A stretch of 64,000 nucleotides of DNA from Doryteuthis pealeii (taxonomy: Eukaryota; Mollusca; Cephalopoda; Myopsida; Loliginidae): positions 59,994,268 to 60,058,267 of the forward strand of contig CM042145.1 of assembly GCA_023376005.1 (NCBI GenBank), read 5' to 3'. Below the pieces are notes generated by a model. That model did no database searches and was not told the origin of the DNA. It saw only the letters and a program-made list of their open reading frames with translations. Within the stretch, counting starts at the first letter, position 1. Each line of letters begins with the position of its first letter. Of the stretch, positions 1-11,464 are shown one piece after another. The translations under genes were made by a program, and so were the position numbers.

Positions 1-460
1 TAACTAGCTGAATTTCATATATTAATTTCATTTTTCATATATTAATCTTATTTTTTGGGGAAAAATATCAAGTGTTTAATAAGTTTATTGCCTGTTTAGA
101 GTTTTTGTGAACAGGTAATGTTAGCCTTATTGATAATTGGTCAATTTAGTCCCGCTTAATAGCAACTCTATAACAGCCGAAAATAATGATAAAACAATCA
201 CTTTTTTAAAAGAAAAACAACAGTTTAATAAAAGAATTAGATTGAGAATGAAGAAGTGAATCTAGTTACGTTTTTCAATTTCTTTTTTTTTTTTAGTAAA
301 TTAATTTCATAGCAAAATATGTAAATTAGCTGATCCGATCAGAAATATCGTTGTCTTTGTGAAATTATTTTGGAAAGTGCTAAAAATTTGAGCTTTCTTT
401 CTTTTTTTTTTTTGGAACACAATTTTATCTAGAAAACGTAGCCGGAAAACAAGACGTAGA
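1..460. other. Unassigned AT-rich intergenic DNA
   Basis: I see no gene, RNA or recognisable repeat here. The sequence is AT-rich with short poly-T runs. The minus-strand reading frame that overlaps its end is largely a translation of the adjacent CA repeat. Confidence 0.6.
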
Positions 461-533
461 AGACTCACACACACACACACACACTCACGCACAGCTACAA
501 CTACACAGACAAGTATACACACACAACGAAACA

Positions 534-575
<42 letters not shown>

Positions 576-580
576 ATATA
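461..580. repeat. (CA)n and (TA)n microsatellite
   Basis: Interrupted CA dinucleotide runs pass into a short TA run that abuts the 3' end of the following SINE-T1. Confidence 0.9.
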
Positions 581-597
581 TATATATATTATATATT

Positions 598-877
598 TAC
601 CAACCCCTCCGCATGAGCAGGATGTGACACAGTGTCAATTACTTAAGCGGAGTTTAACAGGTTTGAATTCCGAATTTTGCTTTTCCTAGACTGGTTACCT
701 AGCTATGGTTAAAAAGACTAGTCTGCCCTGCTATTTACCCATAGCTGAAGGGAGAAGTGGATTCATACCTTTTCCAAGGGTATTAGTGCCATTTGAAATG
801 CAAACAGCTTCGTCCAGGAATTGAACTTGGGTCGATGAGTCCATTTCCTATGACGATAACCATTACAAAACACGCCT
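598..877 (-). mobile_element. SINE-T1, near full length
   Basis: This is a tRNA-derived SINE read on the minus strand. The head lies at the right end: a GGAGGCG start, a box-A-like TTTGTAATGG, then a box-B-like GTTCAATTCC about 50 bp further in. The body carries motifs shared by all copies (AAATAG..GGGCAG, CCTAG..AGGAAAA, CTTAAG, TGTGACAC) and ends at GAGGGGTTGG before a TA run. Box A and box B of pol III promoters are the basis for the tRNA origin. It resembles octopus tRNA SINEs from memory. About a dozen relatives occur in this window. Confidence 0.85.
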
Positions 878-889
878 CCATATCTCCAT

Positions 890-958
890 ATATATGTGTG
901 TGTGTGTGTGTGTGTCTCTGTGTGTGTGTGTCTGTATGTAAGAGCGTATATGTGTGCT

Positions 959-1020
<62 letters not shown>
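890..1020. repeat. (TG)n then (TA)n microsatellite
   Basis: TG repeats with TC interruptions are followed by an uninterrupted TA run of about 60 bp. The 149-residue plus-strand frame across it is a translation of SINE and microsatellite, not a gene. Confidence 0.95.
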
Positions 1021-1021
<1 letters not shown>

Positions 1022-1262
1022 TCCTCGTTTTTACTTATATAATAAAGGAAAACTATTCTCTAAATGTAATGGTATATAAAAACCTTTTTAAAATAATTTT
1101 ACTCAGGAAAGTAATTTTAAAACAGTGTGTAAATCTCCATTGGTATATTATTATTAAAAGTTTTTTTTTCTCCCCAATAAATAAAAAAGAAGAGAGCAAC
1201 ACATTTTATTTAGCTAAATTACAAGAAACGAGTCAGTTGTGAATAAAGATAGTGAATTATTC

Positions 1263-1755
1263 GGTAATTTATGAGGAAGTGCGTCCCGGTCTCCCGCCCC
1301 AAGAGTTGCTGCCCGGTGACTATTAAAATAACGACCCAGCTCAATCTATTCAAAACTATCCATCTATCTAGCTCAATTTGTTCATATTTATCTTTATTAC
1401 CTTAAATATTAAGATTTTTTTTTTATTCATGTTTGTTTAATGTCTTGTTTTTAGTTTAAATAAACAAGAATTACGACAAAAAAAGAAGCGACCCCCGAAA
1501 AAAAAAATTACTTGCCGAAATTATTTATCTATCTCCATTTGTTCATATCTATCTATATTATTTTGTATGTTTATCTATCTATCTATCTATCTCAGTCTAT
1601 TCCAAACTATATGTCCATCTTCATATCTAAACAAGAATTACGACAAATTACGATAAATAAACAAGAATTATAACGAGCTGGGGTTGTTATTTTGATAGTC
1701 ACCGGGTAGCGGTATTTGAGGCGGGAGACCGGGACGCACTTCCTCATAAATTACC
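1263..1755. mobile_element. MITE with ~80-bp terminal inverted repeats and 8-bp TSD
   Basis: The left arm (1263-1342, starting GGTAATTTATGAGG) is matched in inverse by the right arm (1675-1755). The arms also share the CGTCCCGGTCTCCCGCC block. Both sides are flanked by the same 8-mer, AATTATTC (1255-1262 and 1756-1763), a perfect target-site duplication. The about 330-bp centre holds TCTA-type simple repeats and no transposase frame, so it is non-autonomous. An 8-bp TSD with long TIRs fits hAT or Mutator-like transposons; the superfamily is not settled. Confidence 0.9.
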
Positions 1756-1763
1756 AATTATTC

Positions 1764-2525
1764 TAATGGATGAGCATTCTATTCATGCTATTCATGTTGA
1801 AATGATATTAAGAATAATGTTAGAAATGTAATATTAGATAAAATACTTGGAAGAATTTTCCACAAGGAAGTAATTTTGAAATAGTTTGCGAGAAATGTGT
1901 CAGCTACGAGAAAGATAGCACAATGATAAATTTGTGTTCCGAGAAGTTTAACCCAATGTCTCGTATCAACTTTGTTATTTTATGGTCTGTCTATTTGTCT
2001 ACTTCGAAAATATCCACATTTGCTAGATTAAAAATAATTGCAAAGCCAAAACAATTGAAAGGCAATCCCCACCTTCCCGCCGAAATCTTTGCAAAATTTG
2101 CCCAATAATCTTCCGGCATATAAGTATCTAAATTTATAGAAATTATTTCCTACTTGGGTTGAACATAGAAACATTAGATGAAAATATATACTGAGTCTTT
2201 TAATATCAAAGAATCTTCCTTTTAGTGATGAATCCGCTTTAAGCTACAACCAAACAATCGAGACGATAATGATAAGAGTTGGTGTGTGGTAATGATGTCA
2301 AAGTGAGAAATAGATTTGGGCGGAGATAAGTGAATTTTGTACAGGTTTTCTTTTTTGGTCAAATAGTTAAAGAGGTAATAATGTATCGGGGAAACATGGC
2401 CGAAAAGTTTAGGGCAATTTTTCTATTGTCTGAAAAATGTCGGAAATAAAGTTGTTTAGTTTTTTAAGTGGAAAATAAGGAACTTCGATCATTTAGCAAT
2501 GTACAATCATCATCGGTTTTCCTTT

Positions 2526-2526
<1 letters not shown>
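1764..2526. other. Unassigned DNA
   Basis: No recognisable gene or repeat. A 61-codon frame at 1923-2108 lacks any familiar motif and is probably chance. Confidence 0.55.
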
Positions 2527-2580
<54 letters not shown>

Positions 2581-2700
2581 CTATCACTCTGTCTCTCTCT
2601 CTCTCTCTGTCTCTCCCTAACTCTGTCTCCCCCTCTCTCTGTCTCTCTCCCCCTCTGTCTCTCTCTCTCTCTCTCGCTCGCGCTCTCTCTCCCCATCCAT
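2527..2700. repeat. (CT)n-rich tract
   Basis: CT dinucleotides with CTAT, CTGT and CCC interruptions. Two overlapping plus-strand Ser/Leu-rich frames here are artefacts of this tract. Confidence 0.95.
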
Positions 2701-2808
2701 ACTTATGGGCCATCGATCTTGGTTGGTCCGCTATACCAGTGTAGTTCTCAACCGGGTGTCATATACTCCCGGAATCATATAACATGTGGTCTAGACAAGT
2801 AAAAAATA

Positions 2809-3437
2809 TCTTATTATAATGGAGATTGTGGGTTTGTCTGTAACCGAAACTACACAAGTCACAATTCCCTTTGTTATTTATACACATTCTCCATAATTTT
2901 ATTTTTTATTTAAACCTCAATTATTAGTAAAATTGTTTTACATCATTAAGACTGTTAACAATATCTACATACTAATAACATGCAATTATATTTATATATT
3001 CAACGAAATAGCGGTTTACAGTGTGAATGGGAAGGCTAATTTGCATATTGATCTTAAAAAATTGATTTTAATAAATATATGTTTAGTATTATTGATTTCT
3101 AATTGTTTGGTTTTATCTTAATAAATATGAGCAAAAATCTCGGGGATAAATCTTAACAGAAATCTATTAACATAAAGAAATAACTGTAATTTTATTCTTT
3201 TCTTCCTATTTTAACTAAACAGTTAAATTAGGGAAATTTACCACTGAAAGACGGGAGTAAGGGAAAATGGTGGAACAGTTAGTTTCAAAGTTGTTCTATT
3301 TTCCGATTATACCCCCTCTGTTCCAAATATTTTTATCTAAATTCTTATTCAGTTTCATTAGCCTTTCTAATTTAACATGATATTTTATTATATTAAAACT
3401 TAAATACTTGCACCCGGAGGGTGCATATATTTGCTAG
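2809..3437 (+). mobile_element. Helitron A, complete non-autonomous copy
   Basis: The element starts A|TCTTATTATAATGGAGAT and ends with hairpin GCACCCGGAGGGTGC (3410-3424), nine bases, then CTAG|T. A 5' TC, a 3' hairpin about 10 bp before CTRR, insertion between host A and T and no target duplication are the known Helitron signature. The 629-bp interior has no Rep/helicase frame, so it must be moved in trans. Eight further copies or fragments occur in this window. Confidence 0.88.
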
Positions 3438-3554
3438 TTAATTTTAAAGATACAATAGGACTTTCAAACATCGAATGGCTATGAGGGTCCACCAGAATAA
3501 AATAGGAATAAAAGGGGTCCATATATTGAATAAAAACATCTAGTGAACCACTGC

Positions 3555-3690
3555 TCTAGGCAGCTGATATAAGTTTTAGCTGGTCAATCGATACTGGTGT
3601 GTCCATGTGTAGGAGTCCATCGAGAAACGTCGCCCATAAGTTCGTGCTCTTTCTTCAGCAATGTTCAACATATCATGATCGTCTTTACTC
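3555..3690 (-). pseudogene. LINE C-terminal tail remnant
   Basis: Minus-strand translation contains ELMGDVSRWTPTHGHTSID, then a stop, then PAKTYISCL. The same [11 protein letters not shown]..(P)AKTYI pattern recurs at 39815, 53930 and 59625. I recognise it as the extreme C-terminus of an animal non-LTR retrotransposon; clade not assigned. Only about 45 codons with stops remain. Confidence 0.6.
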
Positions 3691-3759
3691 GGATGGTTTG
3701 TACGACAGGAGATAAGTGACGATTTTGATGTTTTCAGAGTGTGTTTGATCTCCGAGTCG

Positions 3760-3815
3760 AAATGATCGTTGTTTTAGTTTATTGTCCAGAGACGAGCATC
3801 GAGAGGGCACAACTC

Positions 3816-3870
<55 letters not shown>

Positions 3871-4004
3871 TACTTGGGTTGATTCAATTGCGTGTATCCT
3901 TCTATGACTAATGATATTATTAATTTAGGTTGTTAACAAACACATGTGTCAAAATGATCGCTATTTGGTAGTTTTTTTTTCCAGGAACGAGTATCGAGAG
4001 AGGC

Positions 4005-4056
<52 letters not shown>

Positions 4057-4171
4057 ATATATATATATATATATCTTCTTATTACTTGGCCTGATTCAAT
4101 AGCGTGTACCCTTTTACGACCAATTGATATTATTAGGTTTGGTTGTTAACAACCACATGCGTTTGACTGGT
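3760..4171 (+). repeat. Tandem duplication of a ~200-bp unit, each with a (CT)n core
   Basis: Unit 1 (about 3760-3953) and unit 2 (about 3953-4171) share GAAATGATCG, GACGAGCATCGAGAG/ACGAGTATCGAGAG, a CT array (3816-3867; 4012-4054), TTGATTCAATTGCGTGTA-like sequence and GGTTGTTAACAA. In unit 2 the CT array also carries a short TA run. Confidence 0.8.
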
Positions 4172-4172
4172 C

Positions 4173-4174
<2 letters not shown>

Positions 4175-4211
<37 letters not shown>

Positions 4212-4378
4212 CCCCTCCCCCCACACGAGCAGGATATGTCGCACGGTTACTTTTTAAGCGGAGTTTAACGGGTTTGAATTCAGAGTTTTCCTTCTCCTAA
4301 ACTAGTCACCGAGCCAGGGTTAAAGTGTCCATTCTGCCCTACTATTTACCCATAACTGGAGGGAGAGTAGTAGATTTA
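4175..4378 (-). mobile_element. SINE-T1, 3' half, with (TA)n tail
   Basis: A TA run (4175-4209) is followed by CACACGAGCAGGATATGTC, the AAGCGGAGTTTAACGGG block and the ACCCATAACTGGAGGGAG block, all in SINE-T1 minus orientation. The tRNA-like head is missing. Confidence 0.8.
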
Positions 4379-4794
4379 CCAACTCGATCACTTCTTGAAT
4401 TTGAAATCACTGCTCAACTATTTGAGAAAAACCTATAAGTAATATATTGCATATATTACATATAGTGTTCTTGCAATAAATAGATTTTGTAGGTGCATAT
4501 AGTTTTAAACATTTTACTTTTCTTTTATCTTTTTCTTTTTTTTGTTGTTGTTGTTATAAGTTGTTTCATAATTGCTAAATTATCTCGAACTGACTGAGAA
4601 TCTTAATTACCCAAGACATTAATGCATATGTCAATTAGAAGTTATGCTCCATCACGTAATTACAACCAGAGAATCTATCTACTGAAATACTCTCATACCC
4701 AAATATTAGGAATACGTCTAATAATATATAAATGCATAAATATTATCAGAACAGCAAATGCATGTTTTTGAGGTTTTTTTGGTAGTTATGCGAA
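4379..4794. other. Unassigned DNA
   Basis: AT-rich, with no gene. The last bases may be SINE-T1 sequence interrupted by the following LTR, since SINE-T1 sequence resumes directly at 5399. Confidence 0.5.
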
Positions 4795-5398
4795 TGTTAT
4801 GTTTTAGGATCGTCGCATCTATTTTGCGCGGGAAATTCGAAACCTGGACAAAGAAGAAATTGAACAAAAGAAAATAATAGATAGCTTAGACAGAAAGTCT
4901 GTGGTAACAAAAGGAAGGGTAACAAAAGACTTCCTCTGTACAAACGGGAATTTGAACAAAGAGACTGGAAGGGGAAGAAAGAACTTCCGGTCAAAGGAAG
5001 AAAAGGATGTGTGGGCGGATTGCCTTTATTTAAGTTGTCAGCAGTAGTCGTCAGTCAGCCCAGGAGGCAGTCAGCCGGAGAGTGAGTGAGGTGATCGGGG
5101 TCAGTAATCGGGAGAGTCAGTGCGAGTTAGTTGGCCGAGCGGGATCTCGTGTAGTTGGTGTTGGAAAAGCTAGCCTTAATATTTACCAACTGAAAAAGCT
5201 TGTCACCCAGAAATTTAATCGAAGGACCGAAAGTCTAAAGACTGAATATATTAATTAAACTGACCCTCTCTCTCGAAGTTAAGAAGCTTGAATTTATTTC
5301 AATAAACTTCTGGAGGATAGCTTTGGTGTTATTGTCATCCCTTACAACGAAGATAAAACTATTGCAATTTAGTACCGTGACAACGCCGCTACGTTACA
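4795..5398 (+). mobile_element. Solo-LTR-like unit (family 2) with 4-bp TSD
   Basis: The unit starts TGTTATG and ends GCTACGTTACA. It is flanked on both sides by CGAA (4791-4794 and 5399-5402), the 4-bp duplication typical of LTR retrotransposons. A polyadenylation-type CAATAAAC lies near 5302. It aligns over its 3' 300 bp with 41365-41823, sharing GTTGGTGT..GGAAAAGCTAGC and ATTTACCAACTGAAAAAGC. No internal gag or pol is present, so it is a solo LTR. It appears inserted in a SINE-T1 copy. Confidence 0.85.
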
Positions 5399-5600
5399 CG
5401 AAATGCAAATAGCCTCGTCTAGGATTTGAACTCAGGTCGACGTGTCTATTTCCTACGACTCTAAACATTACACCATACGCCTCCACACAAGGTTTAACAG
5501 GTTTGAATTCAGAGTTTTCCTTCTAATATACTGGTTATCTAACAAAGATTAAAGAGTCCAGTCTGCTCTACTATTTATCCATAGCTGGAGAGAGAGAGTG
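5399..5600 (-). mobile_element. SINE-T1 pieces in rearranged order
   Basis: Bases 5399-5487 are the SINE-T1 head (CCATACGCCTCC, box-B-like GATTTGAACTC on the plus strand). They are followed directly by body sequence (5490-5600, AGGTTTAACAGGTTTGAATTC to CATAGCTGGAGAG) that in a normal copy precedes the head. Two truncated copies are therefore abutted. Confidence 0.75.
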
Positions 5601-5754
5601 TTGAATGCATACATTTCACAATAGGATAAGAGGAGAGACATCGATACAGATAGTAGATATTTATTCACACACAAATAATAACAGAACTCTAGTTCGAAGG
5701 GAATTTGCAGCGGAGAAAAAGTTAGACTAAACAGAATCCTCCTTCCTGCATTAT

Positions 5755-5848
5755 TCTATGATAATTTAATTATTACAACATTTGATATGTTTTCTTAAGA
5801 GCTATTGAAAAATAGTTCAATATGTAAAAAGTATAATAATCTTGATTT

Positions 5849-5930
<82 letters not shown>

Positions 5931-6122
5931 TTCTTTCCTTCTTCTCATCTTGTTCGTTTGAAGTAGATTGGCATTATTGCTTCCGCACACTTGCCCCCTC
6001 TTTCTATATTCCCTTTCTTTCTTTCTTTCTTTCTTTCTTATTATATTTTTCTGTGTAACATGTCCTTTTTCTTACCTTTCTTTTAATAAAAACGAAAAGG
6101 TCCATTATTTAGCTGAGGTGTT
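5755..6122 (-). mobile_element. Helitron C fragment with a 78-bp CT expansion
   Basis: Shares GATAATTTAATTATTACAACATTTGATATG, the CTCTCT region, TTCGTTTGAAG.AGATTGGCATTAT and TCCATTATTTAGCTGAGG with the better copies at 25174, 29738 and 58507. The terminal hairpin has decayed and the 5' third is absent. The internal CT array (about 5850-5926) is longer than in other copies. The 94-residue frame here is repeat-derived. Confidence 0.7.
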
Positions 6123-6932
6123 TACAACATATGGAGTAACTTTTATGAAAAAAAACATAACACAAACCCAGTTTTATTTCGATGATTCCCTAAAGTCTAT
6201 TCAGATGCAAAGAATGGAATCCCTTGAGCCAATCCTGTATGCAAGTCACTAGTTTAAACATCCTTATAACTATGCTATATGTTAAATGCAAACAGTCTCG
6301 TTTCACTGATCAAATACAGTGAGTCTGCCGGGAACCTGTTAACGCTCCAATTCTACTGACTGAACTGTCTTAATGAAGTAAACACAAGCTTACAGAAAAA
6401 AGACATTTGTCTCTATTCATATTCTTTCTATAAATGTTTGTTTACATCAATATCAGTGTCAGAAGTGTAGATTAAACTGCAATCAGGCATTATCTTTCTT
6501 CAAAGATTGCATTATTCCAGCCAAAGTTATCTGCAGACATTTTATCAATCATATTACTTCAACAAAGGCCGAAAATTTATTTTTTTTGGTTTCCTGCTCA
6601 CAAATCTTATTATTTGTCTGTTAAGATAAATAATGAATATTCTCTATCTAGATTGTTAGGAGCCAATTTTTGAGCGTTTGTACTTTGCCACAACAAAGAA
6701 AAACTACAAAGATTTATTTTACCACAATACTTCCCGACATTAAATACATTTTCAATTCAATTTCTAAGTTAATAATGGTAATAATGGTAATAATGATAAG
6801 AGAGGATAAGAGGATGGGCTCTTAATTTTCTGTTTGCTCTACTTGTCGCTGTCATCTGCCGTTAGGCTGACGTCTTTCTTCTTCTGCTGGGCTGAGTCAT
6901 TCTCTGAGTTTGGTGTCTGCTCATTTCTTGTT
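6123..6932. other. Unassigned DNA; right part resembles LTR leader
   Basis: No gene. Bases 6840-6932 (GTTAGGCTGACGTC.. CTGGGCTGAGT) resemble 39408-39460 and lie just outside the LTR below, so they are probably internal leader of the same element family. Confidence 0.5.
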
Positions 6933-7291
6933 TGTTATGAATAAACAAGTTTTTGTTGTTTTTTAGACATCTATTCTTTATTACAAAAACCTCAAACCCA
7001 ACCACGGTGAGTAGCCGGTGTCTTGGAAGCAACGATCCTTAACGTCTGTTCCCCTCAGCTAACGGCCAGCAACACTCTAACTATACCGGTTCCCCTTTAC
7101 ACGGCTTTCACTCAGGCAATCAGAAGTCGGCCTACAGGTCAGCGAAAGGTTATCTGCAGTCAATAATTTTAACAGCTAAGGGTAACTTTCCATTTAACCC
7201 CCATCCGATTTTGAATTTTTAACTAACTTCAGTTCAAAATCTAGCTACACTTACATACATAATTCGTAGGCTATCTATGAATTATGTAACA
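6933..7291 (-). mobile_element. LTR-like repeat (family 1)
   Basis: Read on the minus strand it starts TGTTACATAATTCATAG and ends CATAACA, with AATAAA close to the end. The copies at 35896-36234 and 39461-39766 share GTTGTTTT..TTATTA, GGTAA.TTTCCA.TTAA and TAGCTAC..TACATAATTCATA. No target duplication was found at these limits. Confidence 0.65.
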
Positions 7292-7345
7292 GGTTTAAGA
7301 AAATCGACGAATTAAGAAGAGATACGTTAGGTTATGTATTTAAAA

Positions 7346-7920
7346 AACCCTCGCACGACCAGGATTTCTTAAGCGTAGTTTAACAGGTTTGAATTCTGAG
7401 TTTTCTTTCTTCAAGACTGGTTGCCTAATAAGAATTAAAGAGCCCATTCTGCCCTAAAATTTACCCATAGCTAGAAGGAGAATAGTTGCATTTATAGCTT
7501 CCCCATGAGGTTTATGTGTATGTAGCAATGCAAACAATCTCGGGTCTCGTGTCCATTTCTTTCGACGATAAACATAACACGACGCACACGATATTGTGAA
7601 GGTAGTCATTAGAAGTAAAGACAATCCCATATATATATATACCAACATCTTCACACGAGTAGGATGTGACACAAGGTAAACTTCTTAAGTTGAGTTTAAT
7701 AGGTTTGAATTCAGAATTTACCTTCTCCTAGACTGGTTGCTTAACCAAGGTTGAAGATCACAGTCTTATTTACATATAATAGGAGGCGAATAGTTGGATG
7801 CGTATCATCCCCATGGGTTTAGCGCTTAGATGAAAGGCAAACAATCTCATGTTCATTTCCTTTGTCGATAACCATTACACGACGCACGTCTACGTTATTC
7901 TGAAGGTAGGCATTAAAATC
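7346..7920 (-). mobile_element. Two tandem SINE-T1 copies plus shared flank
   Basis: Copy one spans 7346-7592 and copy two 7640-7897, both on the minus strand. After each head the same non-SINE sequence follows (ATTGTGAAGGTAGTCATTA / ATTCTGAAGGTAGGCATTA). The pair therefore arose by segmental tandem duplication rather than two insertions. Confidence 0.8.
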
Positions 7921-8379
7921 AACGAAAATCGTCGAGATATAAATCTGTAGATGTAAGGTTTATCTGTTCATTCCTCTGGTCAACTCAATGATTGAAGAGA
8001 CATTGGACATCTTTGCTGCACTTTGCCTACTTTATTACCTTCTTTGTTTTTATTGTTCTATTTATTTTCGTCGGTTTTCGTCGTAAAATGATTTCCACCT
8101 TCTCGTAAAATTGCACTCCGTCAACCGAGACTTGCTGAGGTCACCAATTTCGATCAATCATCTAAGTGGTGCCAGGAGTTGGCCGGACGATTTCGCCCAA
8201 CGAAAACACGACACTATTTTTCAATTCGCTTTCTTTTGATGGCTGGGGTACAAGGAGAGAAGTGTTCAAGTCATCGGAGAACGAAGAACGAATGATTCAA
8301 AGGTAGGGGATGTACCGGTTTTTATTCAGATATGGAATCACCCTGTTTCTGTTATTCATTTCGAACTACATCCATTTAA
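7921..8379. other. Unassigned DNA
   Basis: No gene or recognised repeat; somewhat higher GC near 8110-8290 but frames are interrupted. Confidence 0.5.
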
Positions 8380-8985
8380 AGGTCAGTACCAACTGAACCT
8401 CTGTATAAGGGAAAGACCCCCGGTGGGGCCACCTGTTGGCCGTCTGTGGCAACCGGTGATGCTTAAGAATGGAATCCTGGTGGCTGAGCAGTCCATGACA
8501 TGCAAACACCCTACTTTGGCCCTTACTTGGGCTAAACGGGCAGTCGGTGAGGCGACCTCCCATCAATCGGCTGGTGACACCAACCTCTAGAACCTATATG
8601 AATGTCCCAACTCTATTGCTTTTATGGCAAGCTCCAAACCATTTTTATCATATATGAGCTAGAAGGCAGTGAATGAGGGTCAATGTCCTGGGTATGATGT
8701 TAAATTATCTCTGATGATAAAGGTTCAATTCTGGAGCTGTTGTGATTGTGGAGTACTCCTTCATCACCATTACTCCCAGGTCCATTCTGACCCGGAGTGG
8801 TACTACATATTTAGTTCCCATGTATGGGTTAAATAGAAAAACATGAGTTAAAAATGTGTTTCGAAAAAAAATTTAGTTAAAAAAAATTGAATCAAGAATG
8901 AATAAAACAAAAACGTCTTCGGTATAAAATGACCAATGGGTTGACATGCTGTAAAACAACCAACCAACCATTTAAATTTACCAGT
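8380..8985 (+). mobile_element. Retroposon H, nearly full length
   Basis: Contains the family landmarks in order: GGGGCCACCTGTTGGCCG, GGTGATGCTTAAG, CTGAGCAGTCCATGACATGCA, GGCTAAACGGGCAGTCGG, CTCCATCACC-like block, TCCATTCTGACCCGGAGTGG, CATGTATGGGTTAAATAG, and the 3' hairpin ending ATGCTGTAAAACAACC followed by an AACC tail. The frame on its minus strand is not conserved between copies. Ends are defined by the copy at 63169. Confidence 0.85.
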
Positions 8986-10299
8986 GGGGAGTGTTATTTG
9001 CAAATAAGGAGAGACAGCAGTGAAAATCAGCATTCTAAAACGTGACCTTTACTCGGATTCGAAAACCGACTACTGTCTCCGTTAGGAAATAGGCAATTAT
9101 CTAAACCAACAAGTCGGTTTCGATTTTTCCTTATTAATTCCTTCTAAATATCAACAATATTTATCATAGAAAAATATCTTTGCTATTTTCACAATTCTTA
9201 GCTGCCTTTTCTTCAGTTTGCTGTATCTAGCACAATCATTAACTCAGAATAACGTGCGAATTTTATCGTAAACATCGCCCGTATCCACGGGGATTCAGTT
9301 GAAATGTATCCCTTTCAATTCTGGCAGGAATAGAAATACACCAACTGATATTTCTATCGGATATATAGGAAACTGATAGATGCTGCATAGCACATTCATC
9401 TTGCGTCTCATCTTACGTAAAATGCAGTATATTAGAGTACGCCGGCATACCCCCTAAAAAAACTCCAGCTACGGCCCGGTAGTAAAATGGAAAAGCTCAT
9501 AAATAAACGGGTGTAGTTGTATCCTTTACATAGATACTTTCTTACATGTTAAATTGGACTGGATCTGTCTATCTATGGATCGGTGGTTAAATTCTTCTTT
9601 TATAACTGGGTTGGATTTTCATCTGGGATGGATCTTCTTACATGTGCTGTTTGTTTGTTCTTAGTAACAAGACAAGACAATGCTTTCTTTTAAAGTTGTA
9701 TATATTTTATTTTCTTAAGTAGGGAAGGGGGGCATATATGGGGCGAAATAGACCTTCGAATCAACAAGCTCTCGCCAAGGGGGAACCAAAAACAAACGAG
9801 TTCTCAGTCTTCTCACAAGTCAGACCCTCTGTTGGTCAACACATTCTTCGTCTAGAAGCTAAAAAAATCCGTCGTCGTAGTCGAAATAATCTTTAGCAGT
9901 TCAAAATCACATTTCCTTACTGAAAAGCGCTTCGTCGTCGACTGCTTCTGCTGCTTCTGACTGCTGACTGCCCAGCGCTTGACTCACTTGTTATTTTAAG
10001 GGCATATTAGCCAAACATCCGGACACGTCAGTCAAACCTCGCGTCCTTCCAGTTCCTACATCGCATCTGTTTTCGCATGCGGGAGGACGCGGGTTCGATC
10101 CCAGCAGGCAAGACAAAGTCTGGATCTTTTTCGTTCTCCGTCACATTAAGATTCCAGATCCCAAACACGCGTGTGAGAATTTGGGCTAATTGAACGAGAG
10201 CCGTCATTGCAGTCTGTCTCGTTCAAAGGTTATCCAAAGGCTGGTTTTCTAAACTCACTTCACATGGTTGTCCCTCGCGACCGGAAGTGAAGATCGAAA
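8986..10299. other. Unassigned DNA, GC richer from 10020
   Basis: No gene found. Near 10090 there is a box-B-like GGGTTCGATCCCA, but I see no partner box A or tRNA fold. Confidence 0.5.
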
Positions 10300-10343
10300 C
10301 AGAAGTCATACAATTAAGGAACACGAGTACTAATATATAGATA
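10300..10343 (-). mobile_element. Helitron C-type 5' terminus
   Basis: Minus strand reads TCTATATATTAGTACTCGTG followed by TTCCTTAA, matching the 5' end of Helitron C. The sequence beyond it is unlike other C copies, so this may be a different family sharing the 5' end. Confidence 0.5.
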
Positions 10344-10856
10344 GATCCAGTAAGATTATCGTGGCACGCTTGCAAAAGATTATTCATTATAGCTTATATG
10401 TATTTAGTAATCTTATTTTAGCATGTTTAATATTTTTCCATCTATGTATTTAGCTAAGCTTAATCCGGTGCATAAGGGGAAGTACATCCGATGAGGATTA
10501 GAATCACTAAAATAGTAATTCACTGCCAGGTAAGATTACTGAATACTGTTAGATGGTGACGTAACTATATTCTATCACACATAGAAGCATGCAGAAAAAT
10601 ATTCTTTTCAAGTTTTCTTTGTATTTATTTCTGATGTCAAAGAAATTGGCAGAGTCCACCGAATATCTACATTCAAATCATCTTTCTCTGTATTACGTTT
10701 TTATCATGGAGTGACAGATAGGTAGATTACTCTGGAGGGACTGGTGTAGATGTGAATATATTTAGATAGGCAAACACAGAAACAATGAATAAATACAAAT
10801 AACGTTTGTGAGATATGCCGATACATAAATAAACACACAAACAGACAGACACGCTT

Positions 10857-10857
<1 letters not shown>
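10344..10857. other. Unassigned DNA
   Basis: No gene or repeat recognised. Confidence 0.5.

Positions 10858-10918
<61 letters not shown>
10858..10918. repeat. (TA)n microsatellite
   Basis: About 30 uninterrupted TA units. Two minus-strand frames through it are artefacts. Confidence 0.97.
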
Positions 10919-10921
<3 letters not shown>

Positions 10922-11095
10922 GATGCATAGATATAGGTAGTAATGTTTAAACCCGTTGTCTCTCTCTGTGCACACTTCAGTACACCACAAGAAATAAATT
11001 GTTGGCAATCTTGCAGATATTTTCTGTTGAGGTGAGTTCGATCCTAAAAAGATTCGCAAACAATTGTGGTATTGTGTCAAATATATTTATGGTTA

Positions 11096-11438
11096 GTTTG
11101 ATTGGTTGGTTGGATCTTACGGCATGTCAACCCATGTTGGGTTATTTAATCCGAAGACGATTTCTTTTATTCATTCTTGTTGGTTATTCAACTTTTTTCT
11201 AACTGAATTTTTAGATACAGTTTTTGAATATTTAACCTATAGATGGGACTTTAAGAGATACTATCACTCCGGGTCAGAGTGGACTAGGGAGTAATGGCAA
11301 TGAATGGGTACTCCATACTCCCCTAAGCTCCAAATTTGGAACTTCACCATTAGATGCAGTTTAACGTCATATCCAGGGCACTAAGACTGCTAGCACTACA
11401 TTCTTGCACATATATGATAAAAGGAGTTAGGGTTTGCC
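11096..11438 (-). mobile_element. Retroposon H, 3' part
   Basis: Starts with GGTTGGTTGG tail complement and the hairpin (ACGGCATGTCAACCCATGTTGGGTT). It runs through CTATAGATGGGAC, CACTCCGGGTCAGAGTGGAC and AACGTCATATCCAGG, then stops. The 5' half is missing. Confidence 0.85.
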
Positions 11439-11464
11439 CCACTTATAATAGAACTTGAGATTTA

